Positions 50,116 to 60,520 of a stretch of 64,000 nucleotides of DNA are shown one piece after another. Numbering within the stretch: the stretch's first letter is position 1; each line of letters opens with the position of its first letter. Source of the stretch: Paraspadella gotoi (lineage: Eukaryota; Chaetognatha); assembly GCA_051294375.1 (NCBI GenBank), contig CM119271.1:2511238-2575237 (forward strand). The letters are read 5' to 3'. Position numbers and translations under genes: made by a program. The notes beneath the pieces are model-generated. The model did not search any database, was not told the DNA's origin, and saw only the letters and a program-made list of their open reading frames with translations.

Positions 50116-50223
50116 GTCTTTTTGGTTGAAGAACGAGAAACTCCTCGACGTGAAGAATCTCGTCGGTCACATCATCACAAACGAGGGAATCTATCATCAG
50201 TCAGGCACAGTTGTCCGACACGG
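50116..50223 (+). CDS. unc5: UNC5 exon C, second half of Ig2, copy 3 (one base lost)
   Basis: 108 bp; reads (V)F-like then WLKNEKLLDVKNLVGHIITNEG before shifting at CTATCATC, where copy 2 has CTAATCATC, and recovers as QAQLSDT only in another frame. Upstream there is also one extra T in the start segment. This fits random single-base errors. Confidence 0.88.
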
Positions 50224-51087
50224 GTGAGCCAAGATCACTGTGGGAGAGTGGAGTGGGGAAAGAAAGGAAGAGTCGGATGGTTTTTTCGCGCCGAAGAGAG
50301 AAAGAAAAAGAGTGGATGTAATTTAAACGGGTTCTTAATGGAGAGGGAAGAGTAAAAGTTGATAGAGAGAGAGAGAGATGAAGAGAGAGCAGAGAGAGAG
50401 AGAGAGAGAGAGAGGCAGGCGAAAAAACAAAGGCTATATATATATCCAGATTCGAGCGAGTTGAAGAGAGAGAGAGAATCTGTGGGAAATTACGGTAAAT
50501 GATAGCAATTGAGTTGTAGAGAGAGAGAGAGAGAGAGAGTGGAGGATCTCACGCGGGGCGAACGCCATAATTAATTCAGCGCGTTGATTCTCCTTCACGG
50601 GTTCGGCTTTTAATTCCCACCTGAGCAGATGTTCAATTGTTTTTATACTGTTTTTATTGTTTTTTTTTTGTTTTTATTTGTTTTTCGTGGTTGTGATTTA
50701 AGAATCGAGAAATTTCGTGATGTGAATAACTGGGAATAATTAAAAAGAATTCATCCGAGCTAATTCGAGAGTCAATGAATTAATTAATTTGAGAATTGAT
50801 TAACTGCAAACGTTCGAAAATAGATCATGAAAAATAAAACGAAAATAATAATTTATAAGCCAATCAACAATGTCGCATAAGGCAATTTGAACAAACAAGC
50901 CTTGTAAAATAGCGAGAATTTACCAAAACATTTACTTATTGTTGCTAAGTATCCTTGTTCTCTTGTTAATAACTCAAACCTTATTTATTTTAACCTTACA
51001 ATTCAACTTCGTTATCAACTCACCTCACCTCCTTACCAATCTCTCTCAACTTCTCCCCCCCACCTCCAAACCTACTCCCCTCCCAAG

Positions 51088-51298
51088 GCAACTACACTTG
51101 CGGCGCCCAAAACATCGTGACGCGGCGTCATTCCGCGCCGGCGTCGCTCAAAGTCTTCGTCAACGGCGGATGGTCCGTTTGGTCGAAATGGTCAAAGTGT
51201 TCCAGTCAATGCGGACCCGGGTTCTCAAGGCGGACGAGGTCTTGCACGCAGCCGCGCCGATCAACGGCGGGAATGCTTGTCCCGGACCGGCTCTGCAG
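51088..51298 (+). CDS. unc5: UNC5 exon D, end of Ig2 plus TSP1-1, copy 3 (one base lost)
   Basis: The acceptor is CCCAAG (AAG rather than YAG) and the donor is GTGGTG. With the C-exon phase-1 G it reads GNYTCGAQNIVTRRHSA, SLKVFVNGGWSVWSKW, SKCSSQCGPGFSRRTR, SCTQP; then, restoring one G present in copy 1, APINGGNACPGPALQ. It ends Ig2 (NYTC) and holds a complete TSP1 domain: the WxxWxxW motif (C-mannosylation-type), the CSxxCGxGxxxRxRxC core and NGGxxC. One missing G makes the assembled tail out of frame. It ends in phase 0, matching exon E. Confidence 0.93.
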
Positions 51299-52195
51299 GT
51301 GGTGTGTGTGTGTTAAGAGGGAGGGGGGGAGAGGGATGGAGGGGGAGGAGGCGGTTGGGGGTAGAAGGAGAGGGAAACTAATGATAACAGGGTGTATAGA
51401 AATGTTATAGAATTAATATAAACACGGAAAGTCACTTTCTAATTAACAAGAGATTGGTTTCAATGATTGTGAAGTTTTACTGAATGAGTGAGTTGCGAAA
51501 GAGAAAGAAGAAAGAAAATGAAAGAAAAAATAAAGAAACAAAGAAAGAAAAGAAGAAGCAAAGGAAAGAAAGTACAAAAAAAAGAAAAGAAAAGACAGTT
51601 GACTAAAAAAGAAATATTAGAAACCGGATTTAAGTTAAATATAAGAAAAAAAGCACAAAATTATCGTAGAAAAGTAAGTGAGCGTCGAGTAAGAAAAAAA
51701 GCATCAAAGTTATAAAAAAAAAAACAACACAAGAAAGCATCAAAGAAATCAAGAAAGCAACTCCCCCCCACGTCTGCCCCCTTTCTCCCTCGAGGGGTTC
51801 CCAATATCCCCGCAGGTAACGTGACTCTCGTGACGCAAACAAACTTGGACGGTAGAGGCGCGAGTTTCCCTCCAGCCGATGCTCTTTTTTTTTTTAAAGG
51901 TTTTTTTCTTTCTTTCTTTTTTTTCTTCTTTTATTTCCCGTTAAGGGGGAAGGAGGGGAAATTGGACATTTGGCGGGACCTTTTCCAGCTTTGAGTGCAG
52001 AGATGAGGAGCAGAGAGAGAGAGAGAAGAGAGAGAGGAGAGAGAGAGAGGAGAGAGACGAGAGAGAGAGTGAGAGTGAAAAGATCCGAAGGGGAAAATTG
52101 GACGAAAATGGAATTTCTTCTTTTTTTTTTCTTTTCTTTTTTTTCGTGACTCGAGAAATAAAGAGAAAAAGTTTCCGTCTCGGGTTACGCCCCTC

Positions 52196-52264
<69 letters not shown>

Positions 52265-52285
52265 TCTCTCTCTCTCTCTTCTTTC

Positions 52286-53430
52286 TCTATTGATTATTTT
52301 CGTAGTTTGTCCTTTTTGTTTCGTTCTCCTAATTTCTCGCTCTACTCTTCCCGCGCGTCTATTACGTTCTGTTGTTCTCTTGTTTTGTAAAATAATTTTC
52401 TTTTCTTTATCCACACAGGGTTTTCCTTGGCCCGTTTTTTCTCCCTCCCATCTGCCCGCCCCTATTTTAGATTCTTCGACCTGTTTCCATTCTTTCTTTT
52501 TGCTCTCCTTTCTTCCTTTCACTCTTTTGCTTGTCACCAGTGTTACTTGCAACAAAATATAATTTTTTTTTAATTAAAAAAATAACATTGAAGATGACAG
52601 TGACGCAATAAATAAATCGATAAAATAATCAAATAATAATCCTATACAGCATTGAAAAATGACGTAATTACAATAACGTTGACTGTGTCATAATAGAACA
52701 TACAAACCCTTACCTGATAAACATTAACTTTGACTGTGACTTAATAAAATAATCAGACCGTACAGAACTTAAAATGACGTATATCATTAACATTTATTGT
52801 GAATATTAGTGGTAACAAACCCATACAACACAGAAAGTGAATTAATGACCGTGACTGCGACTCAAATGAATAATGAAATATTACATTTTTTTTTATTAAA
52901 AAGTCATTGACAATCACAATAAATCAAATAAAATATCAAAACATACAGGACCCAAAATGACATTGGACTTAAAATGACACAAAACGACGTAAAGGACTTT
53001 AATGAATAAATGACTAAACGTGACTAGACATTAATTTTTTTTATTAAAAAGACGACGATGACAATGACACAATAATTAATTATTTAAATAAAACTTTAAA
53101 GCTATACTAAAGTTTTACAGTAACAAAAGTGGCTCCAATTTTAGCTTGCAACGATCTTCTTCAAAGTTTATTCGTTTCTGTATTTCATTTTTTATATCTT
53201 GCTCTTTTTCGGCGGCCATAAACCAGAATAAAAGATACTTAAAAAATGACTTTAAATTTATAGTTATCTAATTATTAGTTTCAAAATGCTCTTCATTCAA
53301 ACAATTTCAAACCACCAACAGCAGGGTTGAAGAAAATAACGAAACCCAATAGTCATGCCGTAATATGCAAATTGAATTGCAGAGTTTCCCTTTTAAATAT
53401 CTTCCGCTTTTTTTCTCTCCCCCCAAACAG
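52286..53430. other. Intron between TSP1 exons with degenerate ~100-bp tandem repeat
   Basis: From about 52,565 to 53,095, related phrases recur: TGACTGTG(A)C, AATAAAATAATCA, ACATACA/CCGTACAG, TTAAAATGACGTA and CATTAAC. This suggests four to five decayed units of roughly 100 bp. The TGACGTA word also recurs (reverse strand) in block II at 14.4 and 16.4 kb. No exon is recognised. Confidence 0.5.
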
Positions 53431-53559
53431 AAGGAACCTTGTCACTCTGCGTGTCCCGTTGACGGGAACTGGTCGCCATGGACCAAGTGGACTTCTTGTG
53501 GACTCGATTGTCGACTATCATCGAAGCGGTTCTGCAACAATCCGCCGCCCGCGCACAAG
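53431..53559 (+). CDS. unc5: UNC5 exon E: second TSP1 domain
   Basis: Between CCCCAAACAG and GTGAGT; 129 bp, 43 codons, phase 0 at both ends, no errors. It reads KEPCHSACPVDGNWSPW, TKWTSCGLDCRLSSKRFC, NNPPPAHK. CPVDGxWxxWxxW is the signature start of the second UNC5 TSP1 repeat, followed by the CGxxC core and the Arg/Lys-Cys strand. It joins directly to ALQ of exon D. Only one copy exists, marking the end of the duplicated region. The remaining TSP1 cysteines should lie in the next exon. Confidence 0.93.
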
Positions 53560-54304
53560 GTGAGTTCGACATTATTACTGAAGCGGATGTTGGAGAATAA
53601 GTCTTGTTAGAGTTTTTCACAATGAGAACAGATAGTTTTAAAGATGTAAGTTTTTTTAAAATTATTAACCGAAAGAGTTTTTGATTATGTATGATTATAT
53701 TTATTGTCATACAGAACTGAGCGGCGTTTGTTTTTGTAGTTGTTAAGTAAACAACTATGTACAAAGTTAAGATGGCATTAGAATTGACAAGATAACAGAT
53801 TCATATTCAGTAAAGCGATAAATAATACGTTTTGAGATAAGTATCGCCAAGATGGTAACAATTGACTTTAAAGTCTTCCTGATTGTTTTGAATCGGTCTT
53901 AAAGACGCCGACGGAATCTTGGAGAGAAGCCCTTTCGATCCGATGGCCACTCCTCGAGCCGAGAATTGTCTCGTCTCGATCCGCCGCCGCGGGGCATCCC
54001 GCATTTCGATCGTGCAGAGAGGGCGTCGCCGCGAAGGTGCGAATTATGTTTGGGGCGGAGAGATGAAAAGTAATTTGTTGGTTGGAACTTGGAAAGTGCG
54101 GGGAGGCGGTGGAGAAGAGAGACCGAGGGTGTTGGAGAGGAGGTGCTGGGGAGAGGTGCTGGGAGGAGGTTTTGACAAGCCGGTTGCATGGTCGCTGAGG
54201 TGTCCCCTGAAGGAGATGGTCAGTGGTGTTCAGTGTGTGGCGGGAGTTGTTTGAGGATTGAAAGGGGCGTTGGAGATGCTAAGGGGGCGTGATATACAGA
54301 CGAG

Positions 54305-54341
<37 letters not shown>

Positions 54342-54442
54342 AGACGAGAGAGAGAAAAGCTTCTCGATTCCTTCCGAAATCCTCTCATGACTCATGGAGA
54401 TTAGAGCGAAATATTGGTTTCGCCAGAAACCAGATCATTTGG

Positions 54443-54504
<62 letters not shown>

Positions 54505-55754
54505 AGAGGGAGAGGAACCGGAGTCATTGAGTCATATCGGAGTCATGCATTCGAAAAATCGAAGGAGGCGAGAAAAGGGAGGAGATGAAGGAGGAAAGGC
54601 GAGGAAAGAGGAGGAAGAGAGGAGGAGGAGGAAAGGAGAAGGGAGAAGAGAAGGAGGAAAGAGGCGGAGGAGGAGGAGGAGGAGGAGGGAAAGAAATAAG
54701 GAAACAAAAAAACAAAAGTAAAGAAATTGCGTAAAAGAAATTAACAGTTGTGTAAAGTAATAAATAAGCACGCAAGCCTGTCCAAAGTCGCGGGGCAAAT
54801 AGTGAGGCAGCTTTAAGTCCTTGCTGCCACATTTATTAATGAATGAATATTTTTAAATTGGTTGCTCCAATTTCATATTTAATAGTTACTTAGTATATAA
54901 ATAAATTTTTGGATTTCGAAATTAAACACGGAGTAATACCAAAAAAATCAATAAATATTTAAAGGAAATTCCGGAATAGGATATGTTAAAGAATGCATCT
55001 CTAAACAAACAAAAATATAACAAAAATTTAAACGATGGCTGAAAAATAAGGGAACAGCAAAGAAATCGACTTCAAAACTGATAAAAATCCAAAGCTAAAA
55101 ATTCCGCAATCTCGTCAGGCGTCAGAAGAGATCGTGACAGATTAACGAAAACCGTTGACAAAATTCGAGGTAAAAAATCGTCGAGGATTTTGTTCCTGTC
55201 GGCACTAAAACGCTAAGTCGTGTCCCCTTGAGATTTTTAGACGCGCACCGATTTTTAAAAGTTGACGTCAGTTGCAGAATCGCTTAGAGGGACGAGGTTG
55301 AGCTCGCTTTCAATTCGAATACTGCCTCTTTAACAAGCTTATGACATTTACAAGCTCGTGTATGGAAGTAAGAAAGCAATTATTCACTGTTCTGTTTTTC
55401 AGTCGTATACGTTTGCCTTTAAACTTTTCGACTTCCTCTCGTTTCTAAAAAAAAACTTCCGCATTCCAGTTACTACAGACGCAAAATGCGCGCCACGGGC
55501 CAAAAGCTTTCCCTTCCCTTAAACCACACGAAAACCACTTAGGTTCCCCTCCCCCGCCCCCCCCGTTTCCACTCTCCCAAACCCCCACACCCCCGCCACC
55601 ATCTCAATTAAAACCCTACCCGTCGTCGCGGCTCACCTACTTTTATCCGTTTGTTGACTCTTGACCTTACTTTTTTCCCCCCAAATTATTATCCTCATTC
55701 CTCCCTCTCTCCTTTCCTCCCACTCCCCCAAAACCCCCCCCCCTACAAATAAAG
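53560..55754. other. Intronic sequence, no certain exon
   Basis: (GA)n at 54,305-54,352 and 54,445-54,500; purine-rich (GGA)n-like at 54,560-54,710. The GC-rich segment 53,900-54,250 has open frames on both strands but no supported splice borders. The pyrimidine- and C-rich stretch 55,545-55,745 leads to the next exon. Confidence 0.5.
54772..54885 (-). repeat. Dispersed repeat family R1, partial, minus strand
   Basis: Reverse complement shows AATTGGAGCAACCAATTTAA, ATTCATTCATTAATAAAT and GACTTTGGACAGGCTTG, matching the first half of R1. Confidence 0.7.
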
Positions 55755-55921
55755 GCTACCATTGCGCCGCGGATGGACGTGGAATCTTCCAACTGCACGC
55801 GCGGGCGCCTGCGTGCCCACTTCCGGTTCCGCGTTGGCCGCCGACGCGAAGACGAAGACGACGACGTCGTGCTGAATCTAGGGTCCAAAGGAGCATCTTC
55901 GGACGGACGGTCGGCGCTAAG
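55755..55921 (+). CDS. unc5: Probable UNC5 exon after TSP1-2 (one frameshift)
   Basis: The acceptor is a weak AAG after a C-rich tract. In phase 0 it reads ATIAPRMDVESSNCTRG, matching the end of UNC5 TSP1-2 (xxxSxNCTxGxC). Dropping one G in CGCGGGCGCC continues as ACVPTSGSALAADAK, supplying the last TSP1 cysteine. Without that correction the frame runs on to EDEDDDVVLNLG, which resembles the Asp-rich stalk before the UNC5 membrane span, so a second error may be present. The donor (AAG/GTTGGT) is poor and the end is uncertain. No hydrophobic span is encoded. Confidence 0.55.
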
Positions 55922-57351
55922 GTTGGTTTGAAGGGGGGGGGGGGGAAGAGGCAATACTAACTCTCGGTTCCCTGGATAATCCGTAGAAGAAAATAGATTT
56001 TAACCCCCTTTTTTAAAACACAGACCCAAAAAAGATACAAGCAATTTTGTTTTAAATCGTTAGTGAAGTCGAAAAATTGTGGTTCAAATAATTTTTTTTA
56101 TAAGAAATACTTCAAAGCACTAAATATTTTTCTTTTTAATTCACAAAAAACGACTTTCAAACAAAATTTTAACCGATATCAGACTTAAAAATCGTTAATG
56201 ATTGTTTTTTAAATAAAAAAAACGGCCAAGACAATGATAATGTCCCACTCTTGGAGATGTTACAGGAAATTTGATCGATTAATTTGAATAATGAATAAAA
56301 GGTCAAAATTTGCATTTTGGTTCTCGGTAGATTTAAGTCATGGAAAAAACAGACGTTACAGCGTAACGTAAAATAAGCGAAAAGAGAAAACAGTTTTTGT
56401 TTTGTTTTTTGTTTTTTTAAATCCCGTGGTTCAAAATTTGCTATCTTATCAATTCCTAAAATGTTCATGGAAAATTGAAAGACGATTAAATCTTTTAAAA
56501 CTCCAATATGTAAATGAATTTTTTGACTTACGTGGAAAGAAATGATAAAAAAAAAATACCACCCGTCACCCCGTGGGAACGATCGAAAACAGCCGCCCCC
56601 CCATTTCCCCCTAGCCCGAGACCCCAAGAGTCTATGTACCGACTATAGAGATTACATGGGTGGGACCGGGTGGGAGGGAACTACAGCGGGACCCGGTTCA
56701 TCCTCGAAAGGGAGGTTCCGGATTTTTATGTTCCGAACGCTTGTTACGCTTCGCTCGTTAAGCACGAGAGGCGAAAATTAAAAAAAAAAAATTCCATCAA
56801 AGTCGTTATGTTCGAAAGTTAATAACTATCTTCTTTAGAAGAGAATTTATGTCCGCCTTCGAAAAAAAGATAGAAGTTTATAAATTTTTATTTTTTTTTT
56901 TTTTCAAAATAAGACTTTAAAGACTAAATTGGTTCGACGTCTCGGGGCTAAAAGAATCGGGTTTAGTTGACAATGTGTAAATCTTTTTTAAGTTTTTCTG
57001 AATTGTTTTCGGTAATTTACCTTTTTTTTTTCCGTATAAAATCGCTGACGCGTTGATCAAAGAGCGGGTTCCTAAGAAAATGCGTCGTTAACACGACCGC
57101 GACACACAAACACCCTCTCTCTCTCTCTCTCTCTGTGTCTCTGTCTCTGTATCTCTCCCTCCGTTTCGGTTTTTACGCTTAAAAAGTGGATGCAGTCTCG
57201 TTCGCGACAAGATATACGATCCTTCTTCCCACTTTTTACGGGCAGAGAATCTTAGAAGACCGGCCGATTTTTTTTTTGCTTCCTTGGCCGCTTTTCGATT
57301 CGCCGCGTCACTCGTGTGAAATGGTTGGGTGTTGAAAAAGTTGGATGCGGG
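55922..57351. other. Intronic sequence, no exon recognised
   Basis: AT-rich with a GC-richer part at 56,565-56,770 whose open frame shows no known motif or splice borders. CT tract at 57,114-57,132. Confidence 0.45.
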
Positions 57352-57610
57352 GTATAAAATATTTTTTTGATTATTTAAATATATAATATATAAAAAATAT
57401 AAATAAAAGTTAGAATAAAATAAAAAATAATATTTAAAATCAATTATTTAATCAAAATTTTATTTATCATAATGCATTTGAAAAAAAATTATTTAAATTT
57501 TATAAATAATAAATTAATAAATAAGAATAAATAAATTTAAAAAAATTAATAACTAAAAATATTTTTTATTAATTACAATTTAAATAGTTATTTAAAAAAA
57601 TAAAATCTTA
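57352..57610. other. Extremely AT-rich stretch before a large gap
   Basis: About 250 bp almost free of G and C, dominated by AAATA/TATTT words. It ends about 17 bp before the 692-N gap and may be the cause of the assembly break; a matrix-attachment-like role is only a compositional guess. Confidence 0.8.
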
Positions 57611-57627
57611 CGATACCTTTTCCCGAC

Positions 57628-58319
57628 NNNNNNNNNNNNNNNNNNNNNNNNNNNNNNNNNNNNNNNNNNNNNNNNNNNNNNNNNNNNNNNNNNNNNNNNN
57701 NNNNNNNNNNNNNNNNNNNNNNNNNNNNNNNNNNNNNNNNNNNNNNNNNNNNNNNNNNNNNNNNNNNNNNNNNNNNNNNNNNNNNNNNNNNNNNNNNNNN
57801 NNNNNNNNNNNNNNNNNNNNNNNNNNNNNNNNNNNNNNNNNNNNNNNNNNNNNNNNNNNNNNNNNNNNNNNNNNNNNNNNNNNNNNNNNNNNNNNNNNNN
57901 NNNNNNNNNNNNNNNNNNNNNNNNNNNNNNNNNNNNNNNNNNNNNNNNNNNNNNNNNNNNNNNNNNNNNNNNNNNNNNNNNNNNNNNNNNNNNNNNNNNN
58001 NNNNNNNNNNNNNNNNNNNNNNNNNNNNNNNNNNNNNNNNNNNNNNNNNNNNNNNNNNNNNNNNNNNNNNNNNNNNNNNNNNNNNNNNNNNNNNNNNNNN
58101 NNNNNNNNNNNNNNNNNNNNNNNNNNNNNNNNNNNNNNNNNNNNNNNNNNNNNNNNNNNNNNNNNNNNNNNNNNNNNNNNNNNNNNNNNNNNNNNNNNNN
58201 NNNNNNNNNNNNNNNNNNNNNNNNNNNNNNNNNNNNNNNNNNNNNNNNNNNNNNNNNNNNNNNNNNNNNNNNNNNNNNNNNNNNNNNNNNNNNNNNNNNN
58301 NNNNNNNNNNNNNNNNNNN
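57628..58319. other. unc5: Assembly gap (692 N), probably hiding a UNC5 exon
   Basis: The first known base after the gap begins GTAAGTC, a consensus 5' splice donor, so an exon most likely ends at 58,319. By order it should encode the stalk, membrane span or early cytoplasmic part of UNC5, and it should leave in phase 2, because the next exon at 58,811 needs two preceding bases. Confidence 0.6.
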
Positions 58320-58326
58320 GTAAGTC
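58320..58326 (+). other. Orphan 5' splice donor at gap edge
   Basis: GTAAGTC starts at the very first base after the N run. It is followed by non-coding sequence with a CT tract at about 58,443-58,477. Confidence 0.55.
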
Positions 58327-58494
58327 TACGTCCAGCGTGTTTACGACGGATCTCGTGTTCGATGCGACTTCGCGGTCGAGAAAGAAAAGGAAAGAAACCG
58401 ATGGGAACTTTTTTTTTTCTTCGGCGCATCCTCTATTTGACGTCCTCTCTCTCATCTCTCTGTCTCTCTCTCTCTCCCAAAAGCTTCCCATTTA

Positions 58495-58705
58495 GGGTTT
58501 AATTCAGTGGTGAAGTCAGGCTTTAGAGTTAACGGTGAGAATAGGGATTTGTGTCGATGTTAACGTTAGTGATTGAGATTTAGGTTAAGGGGATAAGATT
58601 AGGGATTAGGGATTAAGTAAGAGTTATATATTACTGTTAGTGATATGTTTAAATATTTGGGTTAAAATCAGGTTCTTTCGGAAAATAGTGCCGGACTTTA
58701 TATAT
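58495..58705 (-). repeat. Family T element, minus orientation
   Basis: GATTAGGGATTAGGGATTAA-like core, ending CTTTCGGAAAATAGTGCCGG, which is the reverse complement of the family's left end (compare 13,962 and 38,675). The opposite end is not clearly preserved. Confidence 0.6.
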
Positions 58706-58810
58706 ATTTTTAGAGTTTCGTTGAAGAGAAAGTGAGAAGAATTTACTGAAAGTGATTTGGTTTCCCAACACTTTTCTTTTATCCTCTATCCTAATTCATC
58801 TCCTTCGCAG

Positions 58811-58929
58811 CATCCACGGAGATCCCCATCCTTCGATCCACGATCAGATGCTGTCGAAACCCGACATCACGCAGACCATCTCGGTCGGGTCGTTTGGCGG
58901 CTGCAGCGCCAACACTTACGCCACGATAG
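58811..58929 (+). CDS. unc5: Probable UNC5 cytoplasmic-linker exon
   Basis: Between CTTCGCAG and GTAAGC, 119 bp (phase 2 in, phase 1 out). The open frame reads IHGDPHPSIHDQMLSKPDIT, then QTISVGSFGGCSANTYATI. The segment KPDITQT resembles the PDLTxT motif in the intracellular linker of UNC5 proteins, between the membrane and ZU5. Position, strand and the phase match to the next exon support the same gene. Hydrophilic and predicted disordered, with no domain. An exon of another + strand gene cannot be excluded. Confidence 0.55.
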
Positions 58930-59214
58930 GTAAGCGTCAACGGATCTGCGCCAATATTGGATGGGGATATTTTATGAGGACGAAATATTTAACTTCATTA
59001 TTGAGATGCATCAATGCTTTTTTTTTATTCGTTGTTGTTTCTGTTTTTTTGTTTTCATTTCTGTTGTCGTTGTTGTTGTTAATTTCTGCCTCAAAAGGCG
59101 TCGCGTACCCGGGGTGGTCGAAAATGAAATGGATTAGCCTCATAAATCATTACGATACGGTTTTATGTTTTTTAAACCTCGGTGCGTGTCCTTTCTTTTC
59201 TTGATTGTTGAGTT

Positions 59215-59217
<3 letters not shown>

Positions 59218-59298
<81 letters not shown>

Positions 59299-59352
59299 TA
59301 TTTTTAATATTTATTTTGTTCTTCATTTGTTTCATTGTTTTCTTGCTTTTTA

Positions 59353-59420
<68 letters not shown>
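59218..59420. repeat. Two (TTTC)n arrays in an intron
   Basis: TTTC units at 59,218-59,300 and 59,354-59,420, separated by about 50 bp of T-rich sequence. They account for the long Phe/Ser/Leu open frames. Confidence 0.95.
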
Positions 59421-59421
<1 letters not shown>

Positions 59422-59546
59422 CCACACCCTCACCCCTCCACCACCATCCATTTTTTTTAACGACCACAAAACATAACTCTCTCTTTTAAAACTCCTCATC
59501 TTAAACGATCCGACCCATTATGACCCTAAAAAAAAATTAATCTCAG

Positions 59547-59950
59547 GACCACCGGGCGGGCTCGGCGGCGGCCTGGGCGGCTGCGGCGGCGGCAGCGGCG
59601 GCGGCAGCGCCTACTCGAACAACAACTGGGGCCTAAACAACGGCCACCTCCACAACCACAACGGCAGCCTTCCCTTCGGCTGCGTGAGCGTGGGCAACGG
59701 CGTGGGCAACGGCGTGGGCAACGGAGGACTCCTCACTCCGAAGCTGCATCATCCTTATCCGCCTTTGGTCGACGCCTACTCGGTCCAGTCGACGATCCAT
59801 TCCGACCGCAGCTCGCCCGCTCCAGCGACTCACCCATCATCCTCTGTCGTCTACCCCTTCCTCTCTCGCCCAACAAGAAAAACAAAACGTTTCTATTGTC
59901 AGAAGCCAAATTCCACTCTGACGAAACATGAGAAATCTCGAAACCAGTGA
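59547..59950 (+). CDS. unc5: Probable UNC5 cytoplasmic-linker exon, Gly/Asn-rich (3' end uncertain)
   Basis: The acceptor is AATCTCAG; phase 1 joins ATA-G to GA-CCA, giving NTYATIGPPGGLGGG. The exon encodes Gly-rich, then YSNNNWGLNNGHLHNHNG, then a 12-bp minisatellite giving repeated GVGN (about 59,688-59,722), then YPPLVDAYSVQSTIHSDRSS. The frame ends at TGA 59,948, but a shifted frame nearby reads SPGEIVIARWT, so a sequencing indel in the poly-A segment near 59,878 is likely and the true exon may run to about 59,990. No good donor was found. The ZU5 domain expected next is not visible. Confidence 0.5.
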
Positions 59951-60234
59951 TCCAGATACCTCGCCCGGCGAAATTGTGATTGCGAGATGGACGAGGCCGA
60001 GAATGTCTTTTTCTCCCCCGTTCCTTAATTTTTTTCTTCTTTTGGCTCTTTTGCCTTTTTTTCTCCTTGTCTTTTTCCTTATTTCTTCTCGATTTTTTCT
60101 TAAAAAATCCTTTAAGTGTTTTCGTTCATCTATTTTTTTTTTTTTTTTTTGTTTGTTTTCTTGTAAAGATAAAAAAAAAAAAAACAAACAGGGAAACTAA
60201 TTTATTCCCGAAATCGCCCCAGTTCTGTTCCGTA
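59951..60234. other. T-rich stretch, no gene
   Basis: T-rich with poly-T at 60,130-60,150 and poly-A at 60,171-60,184; false Phe/Leu frames. Confidence 0.5.
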
Positions 60235-60520
60235 ATCCTTACCTTATAAATTATTTAACCTTAATATTTTACTTTTTTGATAATCTTTTCTCTTCAAATA
60301 GTATAGATAAATTCTTAACCCTAGCCCAGCCAATCCTTAATCCTTTAATCCTCTAATCATTCAATCCCTATTTCTATCTCCTAAACCCTAATTCAAATCC
60401 CTAACCCTCGTCTCTAACTTAATCCCTATCCTCGTTTACCAAATATTTAAACCTGAAAAACAACTCGACTCCGGATAAGCTAAAACGGGGCGCTTACGAG
60501 AAAAGGATATGGACCGAAAA
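60235..60520 (+). repeat. Family T element, CCCTAA-rich core
   Basis: CTAACCCTAG, AATCCTTAATCC, CCTAAACCCTAATTC and CCCTAACCCTCG words, ending GGGGCGCTTACGAGAAAAGG before ATGGACC. The core is the most telomere-like of the family. The left end is not well preserved. Confidence 0.55.

Larger units (their letters stand above)
47638..52285. repeat. UNC5 duplicated block, copy 3 (exons B-C-D)
   Basis: Starts at ATCTTGCAGTTGTAGCAATT (equivalent to about 39,262 and 45,412) and runs through exon D to a (CT)n tract, where it leaves the repeat and continues uniquely to exon E. It carries the LTR-like element, lacks the 136-bp insertion, and is the least error-ridden copy. Confidence 0.92.

Noticed and set aside
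56542-56781. 79-codon + strand frame in a GC-richer patch as the UNC5 transmembrane exon
   Set aside because: No hydrophobic span of about 20 residues and no splice borders; the gap at 57,628 is a better location.
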